Notes: a model not told the origin generated them from the sequence alone. A DNA stretch of 64,000 nt from Bacillota bacterium (GCA_023395555.1 JAEWYQ010000073.1:1-64000); one strand, 5' to 3'; counted from the first letter of the stretch, positions 25,493 through 34,123 are shown. Translations and numbers: made by a program.

Positions 25493-28063
25493 CTATGCAT
25501 TCCTGCCGCAGCAATGCTTGTATTTTCTTCCGCTTCCGCAGGGGCAGGGATCATTGGGCTGTATCTTTTTCGCGGCACGCTTGATGGGGGCATTGGCTAC
25601 GCTGTCGTCACGGTTCGTTCCGGTCACCTTGGCTACCTGCTCCCTCTCCACTCTCTGCTCAATCCTTACATGAAGAAGAGCCTTAACGGTATCCTCCCGG
25701 ATTGCGGCAATCATGTCGTCAAACATTTCAAACCCCTGGAACTTGTATTCCACAATGGGCTGACGCTGGCCATAAGCCTGCAGGCCGATTCCCTGGCGCA
25801 GCTGGTCCATATCGTCAATATGATCCATCCACTTGCGGTCAATTACCTTAAGCAAAATCACGCGCTCTATCTCACGGATCTGTTCCGGCTCCGGGAACTC
25901 CGCTTCCTTCTCCTCATACAGCTTTACCGCCTCTTCCTTCAGATGCTGCAGAAGATCATTCTTCGACATGCCTCTTAACTGTTCGGCATCAAATTCAATC
26001 CCCGGCAGAGGAATAATCGGAAGAAGGAGCTCTCTCAATTCAGGGAAGTCCCACTCCTCCGGTGCCTGATCATCGCTGATGCAGGTATTGACGCAGTCCT
26101 CCACCGTATCGGTAATCATGCGGTAAATGGTGTCACGCATGCTTTCTCCGTCCAGCACCCGCCTGCGCTCCGCATAGATAATTTCCCTCTGTTCATTATT
26201 TACCTGGTCGTATTCCAGCAAATTCTTTCTGATTCCAAAGTTATTGCTCTCTATTCTCTTCTGGGCCCGCTCTATGGCATTGGTCAGCATCTTATGCTCA
26301 ATCTGCTCCCCTTCCTGCAAGCCAAGGGAATTAAAGATCCCCATGAGCCGTTCCGAACCGAACAGACGCATCAGATCGTCCTCAAGAGAAATGAAGAAAC
26401 GGGATTCACCCGGATCTCCCTGTCTTCCGGCACGTCCGCGCAGCTGGTTGTCGATACGTCTGGCTTCATGCCGCTCCGTACCGATAATCTTCAGACCGCC
26501 GACTTCCACCACGCCTTCGCCCAGCTTAATATCCGTACCACGTCCGGCCATATTGGTGGCGATGGTAACCGCCCCCAGCTGTCCGGCATCCGCTACAATC
26601 TCCGCCTCCAGCTCATGGAACTTCGCATTCAGTACCTTATGGGGAATATTATGCTTCTTCAGTATGGCGCTGATTTCCTCAGAGGCCTCGATGGTAATGG
26701 TACCTACCAGAACCGGCTGTCCCTTCTGGTGAGATGCAACGATCTCATTGATAATCGCCTTCAGCTTCTCCTTCTGGGTCTTATATACCGCATCCTGAAG
26801 GTCAACACGGGCAATGGGAAGGTTGGTGGGAACCTCGATAACATCCATGCCGTAGATCTCCCGGAACTCCTTCTCCTCCGTTAAAGCCGTACCGGTCATA
26901 CCGCATTTTTTCTTATATTTATTAAAGAAGTTCTGGAAGGTGATGGTGGCAAGGGTCTTGCTCTCTCTCTTAACCTTAACATTTTCCTTCGCTTCAATTG
27001 CCTGATGCAGACCGTCGCTGTAACGTCTCCCGGGCATAATACGGCCGGTGAATTCATCGACAATAAGAACCTCGTCATCCTTCACCACATAGTCCTTATC
27101 CCGGAACATCAAATTATGGGCACGAAGAGCCAGAATGATATTATGCTGGATCTCCAGATTCTCAGGATCCGCCAGATTCTCCAGACTGAAGAAGCGTTCC
27201 ACCTTCTTAACACCCTCTTCGGTAAGGTGTACATTCTTCTCCTTCTCATTTACAATGAAATCTCCGGTCTCCTCCACCTCTTCCTTCATAATGGCGGCCA
27301 TCTTGGTCAGCTCGACACCGACGCCCTTTTTCATCTGTCTGGCCAAAATATCGCATACACGGTATAATTCCGTAGACTTGCCGCTCTGGCCGGATATAAT
27401 CAGAGGAGTTCTCGCTTCGTCAATTAAAATAGAGTCAACCTCATCGATAATTGCATAATTCAGATCTCTCTGAACCAATTGCTCCTTATAGATTACCATA
27501 TTGTCTCTCAGATAATCAAAGCCCAGCTCGTTATTAGTAGCATAGGTAATATCGCAGGCATAGGCCTCACGGCGCTCGTCCTTCTCCATGCTGTTGAGGA
27601 TAACACCGACCTTAAGGCCCAGAAATTCATGAATCTGCCCCATCCACTCCGAGTCACGCTTTGCCAGGTAATCATTGACGGTCACTACATGAACGCCCTT
27701 ACCCTCCAGCGCGTTCAAATAAGAAGGAAGTGTGGAAGTAAGCGTCTTACCTTCACCGGTACGCATCTCCGTAATTCTTCCCTGGTGCAATATAACACCG
27801 CCGATCAGCTGTACTCTGAAATGCCTCTGTCCGATGGCTCTCTTCGCTGCCTCTCTCACGGTGGCATAGGCTTCTGCTAATATATCATCCAGGGTCTCCC
27901 CATTCTTAAGTCTGTTTTTAAATTCCGTCGTTTTGGCCCTGAGCTCCTCGTCCGTCAGCTTTATATATTCCGGTTCCAGTGCTTCTATTTTGTCTACGAT
28001 TGGTATCACACGCCTGACTTCTCTCTCGCTATGAGTTCCAAATACCTTTTCTATCAATCCCAT
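25493..28063 (-). CDS. secA: Protein translocase motor ATPase SecA
   Basis: An 856-residue preprotein translocase ATPase that pushes secretory proteins through SecYEG. Walker A is [14 protein letters not shown] near residues 101-114 and the DEAD-like box is [15 protein letters not shown] near 206. The second motor domain contains [13 protein letters not shown] and [14 protein letters not shown]. The C-terminus ends in the zinc-binding [13 protein letters not shown] that contacts SecB or ribosomes. The ATG follows CAGGAGTG. It lies between hpf and prfB, all on the minus strand, with its own promoter. Confidence 0.98.
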   Translation of the reverse strand: MGLIEKVFGTHSEREVRRVIPIVDKIEALEPEYIKLTDEELRAKTTEFKNRLKNGETLDDILAEAYATVREAAKRAIGQRHFRVQLIGGVILHQGRITEMRTGEGKTLTSTLPSYLNALEGKGVHVVTVNDYLAKRDSEWMGQIHEFLGLKVGVILNSMEKDERREAYACDITYATNNELGFDYLRDNMVIYKEQLVQRDLNYAIIDEVDSILIDEARTPLIISGQSGKSTELYRVCDILARQMKKGVGVELTKMAAIMKEEVEETGDFIVNEKEKNVHLTEEGVKKVERFFSLENLADPENLEIQHNIILALRAHNLMFRDKDYVVKDDEVLIVDEFTGRIMPGRRYSDGLHQAIEAKENVKVKRESKTLATITFQNFFNKYKKKCGMTGTALTEEKEFREIYGMDVIEVPTNLPIARVDLQDAVYKTQKEKLKAIINEIVASHQKGQPVLVGTITIEASEEISAILKKHNIPHKVLNAKFHELEAEIVADAGQLGAVTIATNMAGRGTDIKLGEGVVEVGGLKIIGTERHEARRIDNQLRGRAGRQGDPGESRFFISLEDDLMRLFGSERLMGIFNSLGLQEGEQIEHKMLTNAIERAQKRIESNNFGIRKNLLEYDQVNNEQREIIYAERRRVLDGESMRDTIYRMITDTVEDCVNTCISDDQAPEEWDFPELRELLLPIIPLPGIEFDAEQLRGMSKNDLLQHLKEEAVKLYEEKEAEFPEPEQIREIERVILLKVIDRKWMDHIDDMDQLRQGIGLQAYGQRQPIVEYKFQGFEMFDDMIAAIREDTVKALLHVRIEQRVEREQVAKVTGTNRDDSVANAPIKRAAKKIQPNDPCPCGSGRKYKHCCGRNA

Positions 28064-28131
28064 ACTTGTTCACTCCTGTACTATCCAAATTTGATCCCAA
28101 AGTGTCTTTTACGCAAAATCATTCAACTAGT

Positions 28132-28160
28132 ATTGTAACATTTACCTTGTCACTATTCAA
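28132..28160 (-). promoter_or_regulatory. Promoter of secA
   Basis: TTGAAT, a 17-base spacer and TACAAT on the minus strand, about 70 bases before the secA ATG. Confidence 0.6.
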
Positions 28161-28243
28161 CTTAATTTTGTCCTGTTCCAATATTCTCCGTTTTTATATC
28201 CCCCGGCAGGGTTGCTTATAGCGCTGCAGCAGATATGTACAAA

Positions 28244-28270
28244 GGAGCTGCTCCATTACGGAAACAGCCC
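28244..28270 (-). terminator. Weak terminator after hpf
   Basis: GGGGCTG pairs with CAGCTCC (one wobble) across a 13-base loop, followed by TTTG on the minus strand. The short T run suggests partial termination, leaving some readthrough into secA. Confidence 0.35.
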
Positions 28271-28295
28271 CTCATCATCCATTTTATTCAAAAAT

Positions 28296-28823
28296 CTAGT
28301 ATTCCGGTTCAATCAAACCGTAGGTATTGCCCTTTCTTTTATACACTACATTCACTTCATCCGTCTGTGCATTCCGGAATACATAGAAGCTATGTCCCAG
28401 AAGCTCCATCTGAACACAGGCCTCTTCCGCATCCATGGGCTTGATGGCAAAGCGCTTTGTCTTCACGATCTTAATGGCATCATCCTCATAGTAATCATCT
28501 TCGATAAAGGCCTGGTTAAAATTCGAGGATGCCTGCTTATGGTCGATCAGCTTGTTCTTGTATCTTCTCAGCTGACGTTCGATGATCTCCTCTACAAGGT
28601 CGATGGATACATACATATCATTGCTTACTTGTTCTGCTCTAATTATATTTCCCTTAACAGGGATTGTTACCTCGATTTTCTGTCTTTCTTTTTCAACGCT
28701 GAAGGTCACGTGAATCTCAGTGTCAGGAGTGAAGTATCTTTCGAGTTTGCCAATCTTCTCATAAACAGCCGTTTTCAGGCCTTCGGTCACCTCAATATTC
28801 TTACCGCTGATAATATAACGCAT
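28296..28823 (-). CDS. hpf: Ribosome hibernation promoting factor, long form
   Basis: A 175-residue protein that pairs ribosomes into inactive 100S dimers in stationary phase. The N-terminal domain (MRYIISGKNIEVTEGLKTAVYEKIGKLERYF to about residue 95) binds the 30S subunit. The C-terminal domain (about 115-175, KTKRFAIKPMDAEEACVQMELLGHSFYVFRNA) dimerises, as in long HPF. The ATG at 28823 follows AAGGAG by nine bases. Its promoter contains a perfect palindrome across the -10, and a second palindrome lies in the leader, so it appears strongly regulated. Confidence 0.95.
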   Translation of the reverse strand: MRYIISGKNIEVTEGLKTAVYEKIGKLERYFTPDTEIHVTFSVEKERQKIEVTIPVKGNIIRAEQVSNDMYVSIDLVEEIIERQLRRYKNKLIDHKQASSNFNQAFIEDDYYEDDAIKIVKTKRFAIKPMDAEEACVQMELLGHSFYVFRNAQTDEVNVVYKRKGNTYGLIEPEY

Positions 28824-28855
28824 AATGTCCAACTCCTTTTTGCTTTCTTGTTAGC

Positions 28856-28875
28856 ATACGTTGACATCAACGTAT
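28856..28875. promoter_or_regulatory. 20-bp palindrome in the hpf leader
   Basis: ATACGTTGA and TCAACGTAT are perfect 9-base arms separated by two bases. The loop is too small for a good RNA hairpin, so a dimeric DNA-binding protein is the more likely reader. It lies between the hpf promoter and its ribosome binding site. Confidence 0.5.
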
Positions 28876-28937
28876 AAACACTTCTGTGTTTTCTCATTAT
28901 ACCATGTCGGCAAGTATCCATGGTATGGCACTTCGTT

Positions 28938-28996
28938 CCAGGATGCGCACTCCGCTTTGCTCCGGCGCTGGTATAATGTCTATCGACATTATACCA
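28938..28996 (-). repeat. Promoter-palindrome repeat element, copy 1
   Basis: Read on the minus strand: TGGTATAATGTC, four bases GATA, GACATTATACCA, then a GC-rich tail with GCGCCG and TGCGCATCC. The same order occurs at 43666-43723 on the plus strand with 27 identical bases at the start and about 80% identity after. Both copies point at the gene that follows (hpf here). Confidence 0.75.
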
Positions 28997-29016
28997 TATC
29001 CCCGGAAAAGTGACAA
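28988..29016 (-). promoter_or_regulatory. Promoter of hpf
   Basis: TTGTCA, a 17-base spacer and TATAAT on the minus strand. The -10 is inside the first arm of a 12-bp inverted repeat, so a protein bound there would block or alter initiation. Confidence 0.75.
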
Positions 29017-29247
29017 GCTACTTTCCATTTTCCTGTATTGCACAACCTTCTTTAATTAACTTAATATTCCTATATATTTGTATATTCCTTACTATTATGG
29101 GTTAATTTTATTATTTTTAATCAAATAAAGTTCGCTTTTCCTTATTGTCCGACAACTGAATTGTCAAGTAGTAAAATTGAAGTTTCGAGGCCCATAATAC
29201 GATTTATCATAAGTCACAAAACGCATTTTCGTTATTGACAGTCATTT

Positions 29248-29385
29248 TCATATCCGACAAGAGTAGAGTTTAAATGTGGATAATGTGGATAAATCCGTGT
29301 ATAACTCCTCATTAGTTAAAAATAGGCCTTTTTTATTGTGGATAACTTTTTGATAAATTGCACAAGTCCCCGTGGAACACACCAT
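29248..29385 (-). CDS. Candidate small protein, 45 residues
   Basis: An ATG at 29385 is preceded by AAAGGAGGGAATAA, an excellent ribosome binding site. The frame begins MVCSTGTCAIYQKVIH and ends at TGA, with no resemblance that I recognise and no promoter I can place. The DnaA boxes lie inside it, which constrains the codons and may make the frame accidental. Confidence 0.22.
   Translation of the reverse strand: MVCSTGTCAIYQKVIHNKKGLFLTNEELYTDLSTLSTFKLYSCRI
29275..29345. promoter_or_regulatory. Cluster of three perfect DnaA boxes
   Basis: TGTGGATAA occurs at 29275-29283, 29284-29292 (directly adjacent) and 29337-29345, all in the same orientation; a weaker CGTGTATAA is at 29296. This is the complement of the DnaA box TTATCCACA. 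No dnaA or dnaN gene is in the window. Confidence 0.65.
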
Positions 29386-29636
29386 TTATTCCCTCCTTTG
29401 GCATGTCTTTTGTGCAGATTGTACATTCTTCAGCTTGTCAATAGGAATTTCTGATAATTTTCAAGATTTAAGTTGCACTGAAAACGTCGCTTAAATTTAA
29501 TCAATTTAAAGAATATTTATTTATTATCCATTTATTCTGAATTCAACCATCCGCTGCAATATTTGATGCTGTTAAAAAGACCGGAACAGGAGCTTCCTCC
29601 CCAAAGGAGCGAAGCTTCTGCCCGGCCTTCATCCAA

Positions 29637-30017
29637 TCATTCTTCCGCTGCCTCTCTTTTACGCAGCCGCATCTCATACTGATCCACTTTATCTGCCAGG
29701 AACGGAGCAAGACCGATAAACTCGGCCCCATAGACCTTGGTATCGCTCTCCGACAGATGAGCTCTGACAATTCTCATTACCACATGGAAATAATCACCAT
29801 CTCCAAGATTGATCCTGCCGCGGAAATAATACCCCAGAGGTAAGCTGGCTTTACTGGTAAAGCCTATCCCGCTTCTTGAGATATCCACTACAGATACCAT
29901 TACATTCAGATCCCGGATCACGATATAATCCTGCTTGAAAACTTCATCCACCTCTAAATGCAGTTCAATGGGAAGCCGTTTGTTCTTTCTCCTGTCCTTG
30001 TAGTCATTCTCAGGCAT
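29637..30017 (-). CDS. PilZ domain protein (cyclic di-GMP receptor)
   Basis: A 126-residue single-domain PilZ protein. The c-di-GMP-binding signature is complete: DRRKNKRLPI provides RRxxxR near residue 10, and VDISRSGIGF supplies D/NxSxxG near 46. It probably links c-di-GMP to motility or surface behaviour, fitting the flagellar genes elsewhere in the window; the target is unknown. I chose the ATG at 30017 because AAGGAGG sits eight bases upstream; an ATG two codons earlier is too close. It stands alone, with a 15-bp tandem repeat just upstream. Confidence 0.88.
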   Translation of the reverse strand: MPENDYKDRRKNKRLPIELHLEVDEVFKQDYIVIRDLNVMVSVVDISRSGIGFTSKASLPLGYYFRGRINLGDGDYFHVVMRIVRAHLSESDTKVYGAEFIGLAPFLADKVDQYEMRLRKREAAEE

Positions 30018-30102
30018 ATCCATTCCCTCCTTAACTTATGGTTCTGTTCTATATGTAAACTCAGCCTCCCCTTACATCCTTCTTCCGGTACGACTTTCTG
30101 CA

Positions 30103-30162
30103 AAGCAACCTTCTATGAAGCAACCTTCTGTGAAGCAACCTTCTGTGAAGCAACCTTCTGTG
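30103..30162. repeat. 15-bp tandem repeat, four copies
   Basis: AAGCAACCTTCTGTG is repeated four times without gaps (first copy has one change), with partial units on both sides. Each unit contains GAAG-N4-CTTC type symmetry on the minus strand, so an RNA would form a row of tiny hairpins. It lies between the PilZ start and the NlpC/P60 terminator. Confidence 0.9.
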
Positions 30163-30287
30163 AAGCTGGTGCATATTTGAATTTGTGTATTAATTTAATT
30201 TTAGCACACTTTAGATAAATTTCCAATAAAATTTAACCCTACTGGAAATTTTTTGTCACATTGGACCTTTGCGGAATCACATCAAAG

Positions 30288-30322
30288 AAAGGCCTGGGAA
30301 TCACCCCGGGCCTCTCTTCTTT
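30288..30322 (-). terminator. Terminator of the NlpC/P60 gene
   Basis: On the minus strand AGAGGCCCGGG pairs with CCCAGGCCTTTCT over a 6-base loop, followed by a T-rich stretch. It begins six bases after the stop. Confidence 0.75.
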
Positions 30323-30327
30323 ATTCA

Positions 30328-31635
30328 CTAATTTATAATTCTTCTTACACAATAAATCGTTCTGTACGATACGTTGGAGCGGATAATGCCCTGCTTGGTG
30401 CTTGCCGCATGCACGATCCTGCCGTCACCGATATACATGGCAACATGATTCACGGTTCCCTTGCTGTTGGCATAAAACACCAGATCTCCCGGCTTCATAT
30501 CTGTCTTGCTTACCTTCTTCCCCGCAGAAGCTGCCTGGCTCCTGGAGTCTCTGGGAATGGAGTAACCGAAGTCAGCATAAACCGATTGTACAAATCCCGA
30601 ACAATCCGTACCCTTGGTAAGGCTTGTCCCTCCATACACATAGCGGTTACCCACAAATTTCTGAGCGTAGGTTATAATCTCATTGCGAAGCGATGCGTTG
30701 GAACCGGAATCTGAGCTGCCAGAGGAGCTGGAGCTTCCCGAAGAGCCGGAATCCGACTTGCCGGAGGAACTGGAGCTTCCCGAAGAACTGGAGCCAGACT
30801 TGCCGGAAGAGCTGGAATTCTTCTTTGCCTCGGCTGCTCTTCTGGCCGCCTCGGCACGCTCTGCTTTTTCCTGTTCCAGCTTCGCCTTACGTTCTCTCTC
30901 CGCACGCTCTGCCTCTTCCTGCTGGCGCAGGATACGCTGCTCTTCCTCAATAGAAATCGCAAACTTAAATACCACCTTAATATCAACATAACGGCCGGAT
31001 ACATAACCGGTGAAATCTTTTCCCGTTGCATCGTCGGTACCCAGCACGATTTCCACCCATTCACCGTAGTTTTTCACAACCGGATAGGTCTCTCCCTCCG
31101 GAAGCAGGATCAGAGTCGTAGATGTAGTGTTCATCTCTTCTCTCAGTCTCAGAGTCTTGGTTCCTTTTACCGTTGCATATTGCGACGCGTATTCATCCAC
31201 CATGGCCTCGGCATCCCTTCCGGTAGCCAGATAATTCGATGCTATGTATCCTTCCACATCCCCGGACTTAATCCTTACCCAGTCTCCCTCCAGATATTCC
31301 AGGATGTCCGCCGCACAGCCCCGATACAGCTTACCGACAATCTTGCTTTCGGTAGAGGGCCCGCTTCTGATATTAACATAACTGTCTGCTATAGACACCC
31401 CAAGATTAACATAGGGTGACAGAACCTCTGTCTTCAAAATCTTAATCAGCGTCTTATCCGCAGTCACCACATCCGTCTTAGCTGACGCATAATAATTATC
31501 TAATAGATAAGCAAAACCAGCAACACCCTGCTCTGTCGGAAAAGTATCCGCCTTGGCAGAGGCTGCCGGAATTGATATACAGAACGCAGCCGACGCAATA
31601 AAAAGTGCCGTCTTAATTGCCTTGCTTCTTCTCAT
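30328..31635 (-). CDS. Secreted SH3 and NlpC/P60 peptidoglycan hydrolase
   Basis: A 435-residue secreted cell-wall endopeptidase. A signal peptide ends near residue 28 (ASAKA). Two SH3b domains follow (about 85-140, DSYVNIRSGPSTESKIVGKLYRG; about 155-225, TLRLREEMNTTSTTLILLPEG). A charged coiled coil at about 228-275 and a Ser/Gly linker of about 45 residues lead to the NlpC/P60 domain. Its catalytic cysteine is C345 in TDCSGF, with H397 (NHVAMYIG) and H409. Such enzymes cut the peptide stems during growth or separation. It has a consensus promoter and a leader of about 190 nt. Confidence 0.94.
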   Translation of the reverse strand: MRRSKAIKTALFIASAAFCISIPAASAKADTFPTEQGVAGFAYLLDNYYASAKTDVVTADKTLIKILKTEVLSPYVNLGVSIADSYVNIRSGPSTESKIVGKLYRGCAADILEYLEGDWVRIKSGDVEGYIASNYLATGRDAEAMVDEYASQYATVKGTKTLRLREEMNTTSTTLILLPEGETYPVVKNYGEWVEIVLGTDDATGKDFTGYVSGRYVDIKVVFKFAISIEEEQRILRQQEEAERAERERKAKLEQEKAERAEAARRAAEAKKNSSSSGKSGSSSSGSSSSSGKSDSGSSGSSSSSGSSDSGSNASLRNEIITYAQKFVGNRYVYGGTSLTKGTDCSGFVQSVYADFGYSIPRDSRSQAASAGKKVSKTDMKPGDLVFYANSKGTVNHVAMYIGDGRIVHAASTKQGIIRSNVSYRTIYCVRRIIN

Positions 31636-31829
31636 GTATGAATTACCTCCACGAAACGGACATCCGCAAATATCCTTTGCCGGACGCCATGGGCATGATA
31701 TTCTCTCTCATGCATCAAATGATCCCAGATTTATAACCGTCAAGCATTACAGAGTCCTGACAGCCGCATAAGGAAAGCAATAATTTCTTTTTCTAAATTG
31801 TTACGAAATTATTACACCCGTTTGTGGAT
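31636..31829 (-). promoter_or_regulatory. Long structured leader of the NlpC/P60 gene
   Basis: The predicted transcript has about 185 nt before the ATG. At 31658-31688 GGCGTCCGGCAAA can pair with TTTGCGGATGTCC with two bulges, ending just before the GTGGAGGT ribosome binding site; GCATGA/TCATGC pairs further up. I see no c-di-AMP (ydaO) riboswitch core, although such wall hydrolases are common ydaO targets. Confidence 0.4.
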
Positions 31830-31858
31830 ATTATAACAAAAACACAAGATAGTGTCAA
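31830..31858 (-). promoter_or_regulatory. Consensus sigma-A promoter of the NlpC/P60 gene
   Basis: TTGACA, exactly 17 bases, TATAAT on the minus strand: both hexamers match the consensus fully, implying strong basal expression. Confidence 0.9.
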
Positions 31859-31940
31859 TCATAAACAACGCAAAAACGACATATAATTTTACTGAAATGC
31901 CGAGTTTCACTAAATTTGGCTGATATTACCCATTTTTCTA

Positions 31941-32861
31941 CTATTCCAAATTATTCAAATATCTTTCTACTGCTGTAATGGCATTGGCTCCATCGGAGGC
32001 TGCGGTAATGATCTGGCGCAGCTCCTTTGTTCTGACATCTCCCGCGGCAAAAATTCCCGGCACATTGGTCTCACAGCTCTCATCTGCAATAATATAGCCT
32101 GCCTCATCCACGGCAACCACCTCTTTATAGAGTCCGGAGCTGGGCAGATAGCCTACCGCAATAAATACTCCTGCGATATCATAGCTGTTCTTCTCGTCCT
32201 TCTTAAGGTTTTTGACCTCAATGGATTCCACTCTGTCCTCGCCGTTGATTCGCTCCACAACACTATCCCACAGAATCGTTACATTCTCCAGAGCCAACAG
32301 TCTTGAGACAATACTCTTGGAAGCCCTGAACTGATCCCTTCTGTGAATCACATAGACCTGCTTGCAGATTCTTGCCAGAAAGATGGCGTCCTCAACTGCC
32401 ACATCCCCGCCGCCGACAACCGCAACGGTCTTATTCTTGAAAAAGGCTCCGTCGCAGGTGGCACAGTAGGATACTCCCATCCCGGACAGCTTCTCTTCCC
32501 CTTCCACCCCTAAATGCCGGGGCGCTCCGCCTGTGGCAATTACAACCGCCTTAGCGCTGTATCTGGTCCCGTCGTCCATGGTTATCACCTTGATGTCCCC
32601 TTCCAGGGCAAATCCTGTAACCTCCCCATTGGCAAAGCTTGTATCCAGCTTATCCGCATGCTCCCGGAATTTTGTGCTTAATTCAAAGCCGCTGATACCG
32701 GGTGTGCCGGGATAATTATCCACCTCATAGGTGTTGATAATCTGACCTCCGCTTAATCCGGCTTTCTCAATTACAATAACGCTTAATTCCGCTCTTTTGG
32801 CATAGATGGCCGCCGCCAGTCCGGCAGGGCCGGAGCCGATAATAATAACATCATATACCAT
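31941..32861 (-). CDS. trxB: Thioredoxin-disulfide reductase
   Basis: A 306-residue FAD/NADPH enzyme that reduces thioredoxin. The FAD motif is DVIIIGSGPAGLAAAIYAKRA near residues 4-24, the redox pair is C133/C136 in SYCATCDGAFF, and the NADPH motif is VAVVGGGDVAVEDAIFL. GIFAAGDVRTKELRQIITAASDG near the C-terminus is the second FAD contact. The ATG follows TAAGGAGGAATTTG. No thioredoxin gene is next to it. It is transcribed away from the YjfB-like gene. Confidence 0.96.
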   Translation of the reverse strand: MVYDVIIIGSGPAGLAAAIYAKRAELSVIVIEKAGLSGGQIINTYEVDNYPGTPGISGFELSTKFREHADKLDTSFANGEVTGFALEGDIKVITMDDGTRYSAKAVVIATGGAPRHLGVEGEEKLSGMGVSYCATCDGAFFKNKTVAVVGGGDVAVEDAIFLARICKQVYVIHRRDQFRASKSIVSRLLALENVTILWDSVVERINGEDRVESIEVKNLKKDEKNSYDIAGVFIAVGYLPSSGLYKEVVAVDEAGYIIADESCETNVPGIFAAGDVRTKELRQIITAASDGANAITAVERYLNNLE

Positions 32862-32903
32862 AACAAATTCCTCCTTAAAGTTATCTATTTTATGATTTAT
32901 TCT

Positions 32904-32931
32904 TTGACTGTGGATAAAACTATGCTATAAT
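32904..32931 (+). promoter_or_regulatory. Promoter of the YjfB-like gene with an internal DnaA box
   Basis: TTGACT, 16 bases, TATAAT on the plus strand. The spacer begins inside a perfect TGTGGATAA (32909-32917), so DnaA could bind between the -35 and -10. The leader to the ATG is about 90 nt. Confidence 0.7.
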
Positions 32932-33030
32932 AGTTACGTATACTATACTATTTTATTTTTATTGTTTCAGTAACATTATTACTAATTGAAATATACTTCA
33001 TTCCTTTCATATGAGAAAGAGGTGTTTCCT

Positions 33031-33210
33031 ATGACAATTAACTCCATGGCTCCTGCGTCCGCCGCTGTTTCCGTCGGCAATGCCACGATCAGCACGGCCG
33101 TTCTCGCCAAAAGCCTGGATACCTTTGAGCAGACCGGCGAAAGCCTGATTAAAATGATGGAACTGTCTGTTAATCCTCATATCGGCGGAAACTTTGATAT
33201 GCTGGTATAA
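33031..33210 (+). CDS. YjfB-like putative motility protein
   Basis: A 59-residue protein. AAVSVGNATISTAVLAKSLDTFEQTGESLIKMME is close to the pattern of the YjfB family (short proteins with a conserved helix, often listed as putative motility proteins and under flagellar control). The ATG at 33031 follows AGAGGTG; an ATG 15 codons earlier has no binding site. It has its own promoter and a terminator and stands alone. The molecular role of the family is not established. Confidence 0.7.
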   Translation: MTINSMAPASAAVSVGNATISTAVLAKSLDTFEQTGESLIKMMELSVNPHIGGNFDMLV

Positions 33211-33238
33211 GAATATGTAAAATTTAACTTTATTGAAA

Positions 33239-33290
33239 AATGGGGATGCTGCAAAGGAAATTAAATATGCAACAGCCCCATTCCGCTTTT
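33239..33290. terminator. Terminator between the YjfB-like and methyltransferase genes
   Basis: AATGGGG with TGCTGCA pairs with TGCAACAGCCCCATT (small bulge), followed by CGCTTTTATT on the plus strand and by A/T bases on the other side. It serves the two converging genes. Confidence 0.7.
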
Positions 33291-33320
33291 ATTATTCCTG
33301 CTCACTATGCCTTATTGTAT

Positions 33321-33911
33321 CTACGGCAATTCCACCCTGCGAACCAACGCATAAACCCAGTCCCCAGCCTTATCTATTCTTGTATCCGGACAAACATCAA
33401 TATCAATGATCTCCAGATTCTCAAACTTTCCTATGAGTTCCTTCAGGGTCCTGACGCGGTAATCCTTGAAATAACGGCCTTCCCGCTCTCCTTCGTAATC
33501 TCCGTGATGGAAGGACATGAAAAGCACGCCTTCTATTTTCAGACTATTAACTACTTTTGCTAATATCTCTTCTATCTCATCGCCAGGGACATGCACCAGA
33601 GAGGCACAAGCCCATATTCCGTCAAATACCTTATCAAAATCCATCTCAGCAAAGGATAGGTGCAATGCGTCCTGCCCGATATGTATACTGGCCAGGTCAC
33701 ACATCTCCTCAGATCCGTCCATGGCAGTTACATCGTAGCCGCAGGAAATAAAATATGCACTGTCTCTTCCGGAGCCGCAGCCCAGATCCAATATACTTGC
33801 GCCCTCCGGCAGTCTGACGGTGAAGAGTTCCTGACACTCCCGCATATCAATATCCACTGTTTCTTCAAAATAACTGGCCGCGTTCTCATCATAATACTCT
33901 ATCGAGTCCAA
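33321..33911 (-). CDS. Class I SAM-dependent methyltransferase
   Basis: A 196-residue Rossmann methyltransferase. Motif I is ASILDLGCGSGRDSAYFISCGYDVTAMDGS near residues 38-65, motif II is DGIWACASLVHVP and motif III is LKIEGVLFMSFHHG. The domain arrangement is that of Methyltransf_11/25 small-molecule methyltransferases; the substrate is unknown. Translation appears to start at a TTG, since AGGAGG lies nine bases upstream and no ATG is available. Single gene. Confidence 0.88.
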   Translation of the reverse strand: MDSIEYYDENAASYFEETVDIDMRECQELFTVRLPEGASILDLGCGSGRDSAYFISCGYDVTAMDGSEEMCDLASIHIGQDALHLSFAEMDFDKVFDGIWACASLVHVPGDEIEEILAKVVNSLKIEGVLFMSFHHGDYEGEREGRYFKDYRVRTLKELIGKFENLEIIDIDVCPDTRIDKAGDWVYALVRRVELP

Positions 33912-34021
33912 AGATTAATCCCTCCTTCATAAACACAACCATTATAACAAATATAATTTCATATTTCCAGCACTTTTCCCGGAAATCATAAATTCTTAAT
34001 AAATGCAAAAAAAGCTATTGT

Positions 34022-34044
34022 AATTCGCTAGGAAATGCTATAAT
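34022..34044 (+). promoter_or_regulatory. Candidate promoter of the thioesterase-cvfB operon
   Basis: A perfect TATAAT at 34039-34044 lies about 80 bases before the thioesterase ATG. The -35 is poor: TTGTAA at only 15 bases, or TATTGT at 17 bases. Confidence 0.45.
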
Positions 34045-34123
34045 AAGCCAGGAAGGGGTTACGATTCCGTCTGTAAGCTACGGGGGAAATAGAAAGAAGC
34101 AGAAAGAGAAAGGCGAATTTGTT

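Larger units (their letters stand above)
28997..29636. other. AT-rich region between hpf and the PilZ gene
   Basis: About 640 bases with no clear gene. They contain a long AT-only tract near 29050-29130, the repeated heptamer CCGACAA (29147 and 29254 areas), three perfect DnaA boxes at 29275-29345 and one candidate 45-codon frame at 29248-29385. Confidence 0.7.

Noticed and set aside
28997..29345. Call of the chromosomal origin oriC
   Set aside because: DnaA boxes and AT-rich DNA are present, but dnaA, dnaN and rpmH, which mark oriC in Firmicutes, are absent; kept only as a DnaA-box cluster.
30103..30162. CRISPR array
   Set aside because: The 15-bp units follow each other without spacers and no cas genes are near.
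29958..30218. Plus-strand reading frame across the 15-bp repeats
   Set aside because: It overlaps the PilZ gene in antisense and its repeated peptide comes only from the tandem DNA repeat.
31636..31829. Possible c-di-AMP (ydaO) riboswitch before the NlpC/P60 gene
   Set aside because: The conserved GAATCCGTCAGC-type block of ydaO is absent; only a generic bulged stem is present.
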